Below, in pieces: positions 55,506-64,000 of a stretch of DNA of 64,000 nt. Positions within the stretch are counted from its first letter, which is position 1. Every line of letters starts with the position of its first letter. A program made the position numbers and the translations under genes. Origin of the DNA: Ditylenchus dipsaci (lineage: Eukaryota > Nematoda > Chromadorea > Rhabditida > Anguinidae); assembly GCA_004194705.1 (NCBI GenBank), contig SADC01000277.1, positions 1 through 64,000 of the forward strand, in the 5' to 3' direction. The notes under the pieces were generated by a model. The model was not told where the DNA came from and ran no database searches. It was given only the letters and a program-made list of their open reading frames with translations.

Positions 55506-55621
55506 TCTTTGGTCAAAGAATGGGATTCTGTTCCCCAAGAAATGATTCAAAATGCTATTGACAGCTTCTCCAACGACTGCGTAAATGCATTGCAGCCAAT
55601 GGCGGCCAGATTATTGAGTAA
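55506..55621 (+). pseudogene. Tc1/mariner transposase C-terminal tail
   Basis: Encodes SLVKEWDSVPQEMIQNAIDS followed, after a frameshift near 55574, by LRKCIAANGGQIIE and a stop. This matches the C-terminal end of Tc1/mariner transposases (W..VPQE.I..A..SF...L..CI.ANGG.I). No upstream catalytic DDE region is visible. It is the only transposase trace in the window. It need not be the source of the TA-flanked MITEs. Confidence 0.72.
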
Positions 55622-55624
55622 AAT

Positions 55625-55837
55625 GAAAATTGAATATACGGTTCTGTAGAGAGTTGTCTGGGCTACAAAACTATCTACTGGATTTTTTAAGTGCAATATG
55701 TTTACATTACAAAAGTTGCCCACAAGGTCTACGAACTTTTGGGACTTATCATACGACAGCTCAATGAATTTGCGAAAATAAGACTTATGTAATCCCGTTT
55801 TGTTGTCCCAGTCAACAAATTTATATTTGAACTTCAT
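55625..55837 (-). CDS. Unrecognised open frame, possible exon
   Basis: Starts at an ATG (55837) and reads MKFKYKFVDWDNKTGLHKSY then FRKFIELSYDKSQKFVDLVG and NVNILHLKNPVDSFVAQTTL. Protein-like composition, but no domain recognised. It runs into the transposase tail on the other strand, where it stops being credible. Confidence 0.3.
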
Positions 55838-55989
55838 CTTTTTTTAGTTTTAGTTTTTGTCGAAAAGAAAAACATCGTATAAGCTACTTTGAGAAGGTTT
55901 TGATTTCTGCAATATACGTGTCTTTTTCTATCACAAGTCTCAAACGATCATCCGGTGTGACAAGTTGATGGTCATTTTCAGCAATGACT

Positions 55990-57990
55990 AGTTTATTTAA
56001 ACAATTTTAAACACGGAAATTCCTGACTGGAATACGAGTTTAGGATCTGCTGAGCACCACTGTCGCAATGTCAGACTCCAAACATAAGTGCAATGCTCAA
56101 ATAGGCAATTTACGAAGGCTCATTTAAAATGGATTTTATTTCTTTAGGCTGGCGACCACGGATTTATTATTCAGCTCAGCATTTTCTTTTATGCTCATAT
56201 GAATCTCTTTGCCTGAGCTTTCTTATTGTATGTCGTTTGCCTATGTTCAAAAAAGTTATCATGGGTAAACGAAAGAATCAAATTAATTTGAAATTTTTTT
56301 ACACATTAATTTATTAACTTACAAAAAGTATGAAAATTTTTGTGCATAGGCTTGTAGCCATGAAAAAGACTCCGAATTCAGAATTAGCATTAAAAATGGC
56401 ACCGAACAGTGATTGAAAGTCAAAGAAAAAGGGTTTTTTATTGTAAAGCACAAGTAGAGAAGAACTAAAAGCGCGTCTTCGAAAACAATTTCATGTAAAA
56501 AAAACTAGGCGAAATAAATACTGACACCGGATTCGTGTTATGCATGGCTGATTTATAAAATAGTGCTCTTTGAAAAAGAAAAGTCATTGTCAAATTCGAG
56601 TTGCTTTCGAAAAGAAAACATTAAAATAAAGAATTTTTAAATTCAAATGTTCTTGTCTCGAAGGGATTTTTTTTTCAAACATGACTGAGTAAACCGTCCA
56701 TGCTGAGCACAAACCCGATGTCATAAATTCAAGTGTGCTAAGTTTTCACGTAAAACAGTTTTTTTAAAGATTCCTTTATAAATATTTTCTACACCAGAAG
56801 CCCTCTTAAAAGACCATGGTTTTTGAACGCCACGATAATTTACGAAATTTGAATTGCGGGGGACTTTTTATCATTGAGACCGATTAAATTTGAATGTGAT
56901 TTATTTTTTATTTACATTGCAAATTTAATTTTCATGTCTTAGTCCAGGACAACTTAAGTATCATATAAGTAGTCATGGTGCAGTGAAAGTAGCCGAAGTC
57001 GTCTGATCTGGCAATGTCAAGCAACCTTGGGCTTGACATGGTTCATATTTTGATAAAATTTTAGATGCAAACGGATAATAATTTGAAATAATTGTTGAAT
57101 ATTTTTCAGAGCAAAAAGTGTCCCCCGCCAATTCGAATTTCTTAATGCGCTGCGTCAAAAACCATGGTCTTCAATTAGATTTTCGAAGCATTCTGAATTT
57201 AGAGTCTTTTTAATGGCTGCAAGCTCTGCACACAAAAACTATTTATACTTTTTTTCGTGAAGTATTAAATGAAAAATGCTTAATTTGATCTTTTTTAAGC
57301 TTTTACCCATGATAATTTTTTCGGATATAGGTACAGACATCATCAGAAAGCTCAACAAAAGCTTTTTTATAAGCATAAAAAAATGCTGAGCTATAATAAA
57401 TTCGCTGCTCACCAGCCTAAAGAAAAAGCTACCCATTTCTCATGAGTCGTTGTGAGAATGGGCTATCTGAAGGAATCGCACTCATGTACGGAGGTGCGAT
57501 ATTCGATATTTCGTGCTCAGCTGATCTTAAAACTCTTTTATGGCTTATTTATAACGTTGTCGTTGTCGTCGTCGTTGGAATATTTTTTTTATAAAACCCT
57601 TTTTTTGGCCAACGACGACGACAACGACGACTTATTTATAAAAATCCACGACAACACGCCAACGACAACGACGACGTCAAGGACAACGAAATTTTTTTAT
57701 TCAAATTGGACAAATTTCGCATTTTTAGTCGAGATTTCGAGGGAAAAACGTTGGAGAATATAGTTAATCCTTAAAATTCGGACTCAAAATGCAAAATTTC
57801 TCCAACTTGAAAGAAAAAATTCGTTGTCGTTGTCGTCGTCGTTGGCATTTTTGAAAATAGGTCGTCGTTGGCGTTGTCATTGTTTTTATCGTAAAGTGTC
57901 TTTATAAACATTTTTGGCCAACGACAACGACAACGTTTATAAATGAGCCATTAGGAACCGTTATTCCAGTCAGGAATTCCGTGTTTAATT
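55990..57990. mobile_element. 2-kb palindrome
   Basis: Left arm 55990-56330 (aaacacggaaattcctgact; tttctttaggctggcgacca) and right arm about 57240-57990 (ccagcctaaagaaaaagcta; tccagtcaggaattccgtgt) are complementary. The right arm is split by a Harbinger-like MITE. The spacer has short frames only. The same modules are in 45248-46090. Confidence 0.75.
57541..57950. mobile_element. PIF/Harbinger-like MITE with CGTTGTCGT repeats
   Basis: Ends TGGCTTATTTATAACGTTG and ...CAACGTTTATAAATGAGCCA, with TTA duplication at 57538-57540 and 57951-57953. Interior is cgttgtcgtcgtc repeats in both orientations. Inserted in the right arm of the palindrome 55990-57990. Confidence 0.88.
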
Positions 57991-58001
57991 CTCAGTTCAC
58001 A

Positions 58002-58570
58002 TTAATATAATTGTTTACAGTAATTAATGATTTCCTGAACATTGTGACTTGCAAACCAAAATATATTGTCGTGCACTTGTACACCTTGGCTTTCTATGGA
58101 GTAACCATCTCTTAAAATATAGCCATCGCTAGTGTAATGTCTCAGCTCATGATATATGGGTGCAGCATTAGGTGGAAGATAGAATTGTTTTATACGCTCG
58201 GCATAGAGCGAGATCGTAAGGAAGGGAATGTGTTTCATATTCACCATTTTTTAAATACTTGCACGTGGATATTGTTACTAAATTTGAGTTCCACAGTGGG
58301 CTGGTAATCATTTGTAAACCAAATTCACTAAGCGGACTATTGTTACGAGTCACATTAATATGGTCTAAAGTGTATGAATTTATTACAGTTTTCGAAATTA
58401 ATTTTTTTTCACCTGGAATATCATTCGTATATCTACAGGTTGTTTGTCTAAATGCTTAGCTATTGCCTGTCTTAATTGAGTAGCAGTAACGTTGTCATCG
58501 ACTGTTACTGTACCTTCACTTGACCATGACCTGGTTGATTGTAGTGAAATTTCACTTCCCAAAGTCATCA
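58002..58570 (-). CDS. Possible ubiquitin-like domain protein
   Basis: Exon 1 (58570 to about 58411) begins MTLGSEISLQSTRSWSSEGT then VTVDDNVTATQLRQAIAKHL and DKQPVDIRMIFQ, with a GTGAAA donor. The pattern (TVTVD...T...L...IA..L...P..IR.IFQ) resembles a ubiquitin fold. Exon 2 (from about 58375, acceptor tttag) encodes HINVTRNNSPLSEFGLQMIT and LVTISTCKYLKNGEYETHSL, then shifts frame to LPPNAAPIYHELRHYTSDGY and ends ...NVQEIINYCKQLY at 58002. The second domain is not recognised. One frameshift is needed around 58200. Confidence 0.4.
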
Positions 58571-58619
58571 CTCTGAATTATAATATACAAGGATTCAATT
58601 TATTTCTGATGATCCATTT

Positions 58620-59168
58620 TTCTGCCACTTATGCACTTGGAAGGGCTTCTTTTTCGGTTGACTGTGAATAATGTTTAAACGCTTGCTTAGTAATTTTAAT
58701 TAGCAAATAATGAAAAACTCTTTCCGAACACAATTTCCGTAATAAAAAGATCGCGTTTCAAAGAAATTTGGTTACCAAAGTTGATCCAATGCATTGGTCC
58801 CCAGGCTAATTATACAAAGAGGGGTACTGGATATCTTTGAAAGAACGGAAGATGGGATTTGAACATAGTTCAGTTAACTGGGCTACCGCGTAAAAAAACT
58901 CTGTTGTGCATGCATTTTTCATGCATCCAGAGTCACTTTCGAGTGATTGGTGTCTAAGGTATGTGGGTGTGCGCATCTCAACTCCAAGCCCCCAAGCCCC
59001 CTGCGCCCCGAAGAGGTCTTGAGGCATTAATTACACATATTTTCGAATGCTGGCTTACCGCAAATATAACTCTGGTATGCATGCTTTTTCATGCATCCAG
59101 AGTCACTTTCGAGTGATTGGTGTCTAAGTATGTGGGTGTGCGCATCTCAACTCCAAGCCCCCAAACAC
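58620..59168. repeat. Dispersed hairpin family, two adjacent partial copies
   Basis: 58640-58810 has the outer host sequence (gactgtgaataatgtttaaa; tttccgaacacaatttcc; ttggtccccaggcta) seen at 11395-11560. 58890-59000 and 59060-59165 are two copies, in direct orientation, of the half that reads catgcatccagagtcacttt and gtgtgcgcatctcaactcca. The second copy ends where BTB copy C begins. Confidence 0.62.
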
Positions 59169-59170
59169 AC

Positions 59171-59402
59171 TTTTTTGGTTAAAACAATATATAGTGAAGA
59201 AAAATGGCGTCTGTCTTGCTAAAGTGGATAGAAAAGAATCCAGATCAGGTTTGTTCATTTTAAATTTTTTTATTTATAAATTTACTTAAATAATAGTTTC
59301 AGTCCGTTTGGTTTTATTCGCTCGCTAGTCAATTGAAATTGAGTGTGGTGGAGATCGATGGAACTATGCAGATTGTCAACCACTTGGAAGCTCAAGTTTA
59401 AT
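59171..59402 (+). pseudogene. BTB-BACK gene, 3' partial copy C
   Basis: About 95 percent identical to 54150-54390. Exon 59195-59248 encodes KMASVLLKWIEKNPDQ with a GTTTGT donor; the next exon starts at 59303 and encodes SLASQLKLSVVEIDGTMQIV before losing frame (caaccac for caagccac). Here NPDQ is intact while copy B has lost a base, so copy C preserves the ancestral frame at that point. Confidence 0.65.
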
Positions 59403-59639
59403 ATAGACTAGAGACTTTTAATTTTCTGAGATGTAAATCGTAATCATTTGTGTGTAAAAAAATTCGGCAGACTGCTCAAACTCACCTGGCTCAGAATCAT
59501 GTTTAACAGCTTTTTTTTTCCTGTTTTGGGTAGTAAAACGTAGAGAATTTTGAAAAAAAAAATTGACCGAAACTTCAACTCTTTTTGTCTTGGGAGATCA
59601 GATAAACAGTACTGGAGTACATGAATACCGTATCTTTTT

Positions 59640-59960
59640 TGGGTAAAGTATTCTACCCTGTATTGATCAGTGGAGCAAGGCAAAAAGAGTCTCTATATGA
59701 ATTTTCAATCATATTTCTGCTCGGAATTATGCCTAAGGTAAGTGAGTGCGTGCATCTCTAACAACCAAGCCCCTTCGGGGGCGCAGGGGCTTGGTTGCTT
59801 GGGTGGAGATGCGCACACCCATACCTTAGACACAATCACTTGAAAGTGATCTGGATGCATAAAATGTATGCATACCACAGTTTCTTTATGCAGTAGGCCC
59901 AGTCAACAACTGTGTTCAACATCTTTCTTTTTAACAACGAACAAAATTTCGTCACGCCAA
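59640..59960. repeat. Dispersed hairpin family, copy after BTB copy C
   Basis: ttgatcagtggagcaaggca, gctcggaattatgcctaagg, caagccccttcgggggcgca hairpin, gagatgcgcacacccatacc, ttatgcagtaggcccagtca. Same order as at 54640-54960, so it lies in a duplicated unit with the BTB 3' exons. Confidence 0.68.
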
Positions 59961-59961
59961 A

Positions 59962-60195
59962 ATTTAGCAAACTCGCCAACGGCAAAACTCGCCAACGGAT
60001 AACTCGCCAACCAAAAGCCAACGTATAACTTGCCATGCGAAACACACAATATACATTTTAATCTTTTTTGGGAATTTTTAAATTTTTTTATATTTTGTCA
60101 GAATATATAATTCTTTAAGAATAAGATGGCATATCAGTATTTTCATTTAAGAATAAGTATGACATATCAAGATAACTAACAAACTATATTAATTT
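59962..60195. mobile_element. Foldback-type end, inverse of 10755-10960
   Basis: A short ctcgccaacggcaaaa array (59965-60010) is followed by caaaagccaacgtataactt, catgcgaaacacacaatata and ends at aactaacaaactatatta, the complement of 10755 onward. The two copies are 49 kb apart and inverted. Confidence 0.7.
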
Positions 60196-60229
60196 CCTAT
60201 CCTCTCAAAGCAACATAACCATTGAATAT

Positions 60230-60575
60230 TCTTCTGCTGTCAATCTTTCAGCTAAAAATGCTGGTAACGATGAACTTGTTTCTTATACGCGTGTCTGTTG
60301 ATTGCTTGTCTCTTGCGATGTCGGTGCCCTCTTCCATGAACCCAATCATTAAAGTCATTATCATAATCGATAAATATGCTGTTTTGACTCTCAACATAAA
60401 GTCCCACAAATGAGGATGTGGAGTGCAACTATTTTCATCAGTTTTTTGTTGTTTGACTCATTAAGTTGTTTGATCTGCTGTGCTGGTCAAGTGTTCTTTG
60501 AAAAAGATTCCATTCTACAGGTGGATATCTGGCACGTCGTTCTCTGACATTACGTGCACGTCTTCTGGAATTCCT
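60230..60575 (-). CDS. Weak candidate exons, unrecognised
   Basis: On the minus strand 60575-60430 reads NSRRRARNVRERRARYPPVE and WNLFQRTLDQHSRSNNLMSQ; 60411-60250 reads FVGLYVESQNSIFIDYDNDF and NDWVHGRGHRHRKRQAINRH. The second block includes a dibasic site. No family recognised; a small secreted protein is one possibility. Confidence 0.25.
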
Positions 60576-60904
60576 GAAAAGAAGGCTAAAATACACTATT
60601 TCAGGTAGCTAAAAAATGCTCTTTTTCTAGGTCCGAGGTTTTTTTAAAAAAAGGGCAAAAAAGTGTGCGAAGGATTTTCGGGAAAAATATATATTTTTTG
60701 TTGACTTGGTTTCTGTGGTTTTCAGTCATTTTTTGCCTTAGTCCCACTCTATGTTTTGGTTATTTTTTGACGTGTAACCTCTAAAATAAAGAAAAATAAT
60801 GCAAAATGACCAACCGAGGTAAGTGAGTTGAAACCAACTGACAAGTGGTCGTAACTCTGGAATTCTGATCATGCTAGAAACAACTGTAAAAAATGCATGG
60901 ATTG

Positions 60905-61203
60905 CATCCGCGGAACAAAAGCTAAAGCGAGAAGCAATCTGGACTGATGATAGAATTCTAGATCAGACATGTAGCGACGAAATAGCTTTTCTTTTTTCAG
61001 CCTATTATGTGATTATGGACAGGTGAAGAAAAAAAATCAGCATAATATTCGGGTAAGACAACGTGCTGCATTGTATGGACCTTTTCAAAGTCACAGGAAA
61101 ATGATTCGGGAGCAGTTGTGGAAAGGCATCCTGCAAGAGAGAGAACATTTTTAATAAAATTTCTTGAGACTTGCGGGGAAGAAGCACTGGGCTATGAAAC
61201 ATA
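60905..61203 (+). CDS. Weak candidate exons, unrecognised
   Basis: 60908-61022 reads NAWIASAEQKLKREAIWTDD and RILDQTCSDEIAFLFSAYY; 61033-61203 reads NQHNIRVRQRAALYGPFQSH, RKMIREQLWKGILQEREHF and, after a frameshift, LIKFLETCGEEALGYET. Looks protein-like over 90 codons, but no domain is recognised. Confidence 0.3.
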
Positions 61204-61822
61204 AATCCGTCTCACGCTCTGCTAGTATAAGTAAACTTAATATGAGATGTCAATCATAAGTTATTCTTTCACGTTAGTTATGGTAGGCATGAGCTTTTGA
61301 ACTATTTCTCGTGAAAAAATACATTAGCTTTCTCTAATTATGGGTGGCATGCTTTTTCGATAGATGTATGAAGGGTGTACAAAAACTTAGGCGCTACTTG
61401 ATGTAGCCCCCCCCAAATCAACTTTTTAAACGTGACTCATATTTTCTCAACTTCTTTGAAATTTTTTTTACAGAATAGAATATTTACAGTGTGTTTAAGA
61501 CCTAATATTGATTTGGGTATGGTAAAAGTTGTAAATTCTCCAAGAACTAATGGATTGAGAAAAACTATAAATGTTAGTAGAACAATTTATGGCTAGAGCC
61601 AAAAAATCTTACACTGCGGGAAATACGAATAATTCGGAAATCGACCAGGCAAGTGTTACCAACACTATTTTTTAAGTGGTCAAATTTTTTATGCTACTGT
61701 ATTTCAGTTTTTTAACTCACCTGAACAAAGATGCTAGGAGAAGCAGCAAGGTACAATCACCAGAAATATGATTAACAGTAGATATCCAATTGCGCGTAGA
61801 TTGGCGGCCTAATAGGATCACC
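61204..61822. other. Noncoding stretch
   Basis: AT-rich; no repeat end or gene recognised. Confidence 0.4.
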
Positions 61823-61831
61823 CGCTAAAAA

Positions 61832-62263
61832 GGGTGCAGCCGTTTCGTCGCCCGAATTTTCGTCGCCCACATTTTTCGTCGCCACAATTTTCGTCGCCAA
61901 CATTTTCGTCGCCAACAATTTCGACGCCGGTATATTTTCGTCGCCGGCATATTTTCGTCGCCACAATTTTCGTCGCCCACAATTTTTCACAGTTTTCTAT
62001 TAATTTAGCGTTTTAGCTAATTTAGCGTCGTAACAGGTCGTAACGACGCTAAAAAGTAAAATCAATAGAGAACTGTGTCGACAAATATACCGGCGACAAA
62101 AATATGCGGCGACGAAATTGTGGGCGACGAAATATGCCGGCGACGAAAATTGTGGCGACGAAAAATGTGGGCGACGAAACTGTGGCGACGAAAATTGTTG
62201 CGACGAAAATTGTGGCGACGAAAATGTGGGCGACGAAAATTCTGGCGACGAAACGGCCTGCAC
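61832..62263. mobile_element. Foldback element with GGCGACGAAAATTGT arrays, 9-bp duplication
   Basis: Perfect 9-bp duplication cgctaaaaa at 61823-61831 and 62264-62272. Ends gggtgcagccgtttcgtcgc and ggcgacgaaacggcctgcac. Arrays of gtcgccacaattttc units on the left (61850-61985) and gaaaattgtggcgac units on the right (62090-62250), with a short hairpin centre (61990-62080). About 430 bp, no coding. The several open frames across it on both strands are by-products. Confidence 0.92.
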
Positions 62264-62513
62264 CGCTAAAAACTTTTTTCACTTTTTTACAGATTTAAAA
62301 CCTTACCTCATTATCTCTCGTATCACCAAAAAAAGAGCTCTTGTTCTCAGGCCATTAAAATAAATCAAGCTTCTAGGAATATTGGAAACTAAGCCTGTAG
62401 GTTTGCTGGAAGGTGCAAAATTCTTTTCTTTTCGATACTGCCCTGCATTGTTCAATTTTAGATGGGCATGTATCGCTTAACGGCTGCACTCAAATTTCTA
62501 GTACCGTAAAACC

Positions 62514-63657
62514 TCTATTAATCAGGCCCCTCTAATTATCGGCCCCCTGGAAGGGGTGAGAAATAATCCGGCCCCCTCTAATAATCCGGCCCCCTTTCAG
62601 AGAGCTTTAAAAAAGGTTTTATTAATTTTTGGAATGGTACAGAAATTACTAATAAGGTGAAATTTTTGACAGTACGATTATCTTGTATAAATTTTTAGTG
62701 TCAATAAAGTATACCCTATTCAAAATTCAAATTTTTTATAATTAAACTGAGGTTTAAAAATTTTATGGTGTCTTGGGTGTTAAAGGAACCATGACTTTTG
62801 GGGGGCTAATTGACCATTATTTGATTGCTAATCTCATCACGTTTCCTTCATTTTTGAACTTTTAAATGTTTTGGGAAGTTTATGTCATCTGGAATTCTTG
62901 CTTACTATTTTAAAAAAAGGCTAATGAAAGAAGGTAGTAACTAAGTGCAATGTCAAAAGTCTAAATTTATTGAACAAATTTTATATAGAATTTTTATTCG
63001 AACTTTTATTGTACTTTTTTGTTTCCTATTTCATAGTTGTATTCATGGATCTCAGCATTCTAACGAGCTCTCAAACTGTTCTAAGTTAAGTCTGCAATGA
63101 GAAACTAAGGGTTTGAAAAAATAAAAAATTTAAGGTTTAAAAAGAATAAGCTGCTATTTTTTTCAAAACTTCTCATTTTTCAAATTTAGAAGACGGTTTG
63201 ATATTTCGTAAAAAAAGCTGAGATTGAGGGCTACAAGCTCGTGCAGAAAGAAATCAAAAATTACAATAAAAGTCTACATAAAATTGTGATGAAAATTTGT
63301 TTATATAGCTTACACCAAACAATTTTTTTTCAGACGGTGCGCATGAGCTTTTGAAAAAATTTGAAACTGTCCGCGTTTTTTTTCTGACACACGTGTAGTC
63401 ATTTTTTCTGAAATACAAATCAAGAATGTCCAAGTTTATATTACTATCCTAAATTAAAAAAAAATTGCAAAAAAAATAAATAAAGAACAATTATAAGAAA
63501 GAAAAAGGTTAATTCAACAATCCCCCCCTAAAAGTCATCAACTTTTCAAAAGTCGAAAAATAATCCGACCCTCTAATAATCCGGCCCCCTCTATTAATCC
63601 GGCCCCCTGGAAGTATTGAAAAATAATCCGGCCGCCTAATTAATAGCGGTTTTACGG
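62514..63657. mobile_element. 1.1-kb TACCGTA-ended element, cassette ATAATCCGGCCCC
   Basis: Ends CCGTAAAACCTCTATTAATC and ...TAATTAATAGCGGTTTTACGG, TA flanks at 62512-62513 and 63658-63659. The cassette aataatccggcccc is repeated four or five times at each end. The 900-bp centre is AT-rich and has no transposase frame. Its outer ends combine features of the two MITE families (CCGTA start, AAACCTCTAT as in CAGTC elements). Confidence 0.8.
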
Positions 63658-63744
63658 TAGTTACTCTAACTATCTGTGAAGGTTGCTAAATATATTTAAG
63701 TGTGTAAATAAAGTATGTAAGGTGAATATAAAAAAATTACCGCG

Positions 63745-64000
63745 TCCAAGTTTGGGGAGAAGTTGGCGTTGGTGTTCTGTAAGTCTTGCAAGGTCTGCTC
63801 TATAAGGTTCTGGCGTGTGGTTGTGAAGTTGAACTCTTTTAAAGAAGGGTTGCTACTTTTGTATATCCAAAGCGGCAGTGACAATTTTCTTCAGGGTTAG
63901 CAGTAAAACGATGGTCACACCTTCCAAATATATAAGTTCCGTCTCGCGACTGGCCATCAATTGTAAAAAATTCTTTCTCGAAATAGCTTTTTTATTGCCT
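63745..64000 (-). CDS. Exon of an unrecognised gene, leaving the window
   Basis: On the minus strand the frame reads KSYFEKEFFTIDGQSRDGTY, IFGRCDHRFTANPEENCHCR, FGYTK and then, after a one-base shift near 63860, SNPSLKEFNFTTTRQNLIEQ, TLQDLQNTNANFSPNLDA with a GTAATT donor at about 63745. Cysteine-containing, and it looks like genuine coding. The 5' part of the gene would be beyond base 64000. Confidence 0.4.

Noticed and set aside
57452..57763. 103-codon open frame containing DDDNDD and TTTTT runs
   Set aside because: It lies over a Harbinger-like MITE made of cgttgt repeats; codons reflect the repeat.
61772..62363. Six open frames on both strands over the GGCGACGAAAATT array
   Set aside because: All are translations of the same 15-bp unit; no evolutionary or splice evidence for coding.

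Overview
The window is AT-rich animal nuclear DNA with very few intact genes. Spliced exons, a fragment resembling a nematode serpentine chemoreceptor (class e), a MATH-domain gene, an F-box gene and BTB/BACK exons point to a nematode; this is inferred from gene families, not from any marker gene. I see no rRNA, no intact tRNA, no CRISPR and no bacterial operon. Most bases are short DNA transposons (MITEs), long palindromes and foldback elements, often nested.

Layout. Positions 1-10752 and about 33511-44636 are arms of one very large inverted repeat with a spacer of about 22.8 kb; the left arm runs off the window. Both arms carry, in mirror order, a FAD-dependent oxidoreductase gene, a small secreted coiled-coil protein gene and a MATH-domain gene. 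The right-arm copies are the better preserved. Each arm has private insertions whose empty sites are visible in the other arm. The spacer holds foldback elements (10.76-13.3 kb and 30.4-33.5 kb), a hAT-like element (14.1-15.4 kb), a chemoreceptor fragment (16.5-16.9 kb), a seven-exon F-box gene (18.7-22.1 kb), a transposon-dense stretch (22.6-28.2 kb) and a gene resembling DZIP1 (28.6-29.9 kb). To the right of the inverted repeat, 45-60 kb holds three partial copies of a BTB-BACK gene resembling BTBD9, a Tc1/mariner transposase tail, a 2 kb palindrome and a possible ubiquitin-like gene. At 60-64 kb there are weak candidate exons, a foldback element with a perfect 9-bp target duplication, a 1.1 kb TA-flanked element and the exon of a gene leaving the window.

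What stands out. First, two MITE superfamilies share fixed outer ends and a fixed core but carry a variable cassette between them; in the CAGTC family the cassette is repeated at the element centre. Second, foldback elements with 9-bp target duplications have conserved cores but different terminal tandem arrays, as if arrays were exchanged. Third, foldback arrays sit at both inner ends of the large inverted repeat. Fourth, target duplications let individual elements be assigned to hAT (8 bp), PIF/Harbinger (TTA) and Tc1/mariner-pogo-like (TA) classes.

Caveat. Almost every gene shows single-base frameshifts, often in homopolymers. Gene decay and an unpolished long-read assembly are both possible, and the sequence alone cannot separate them.
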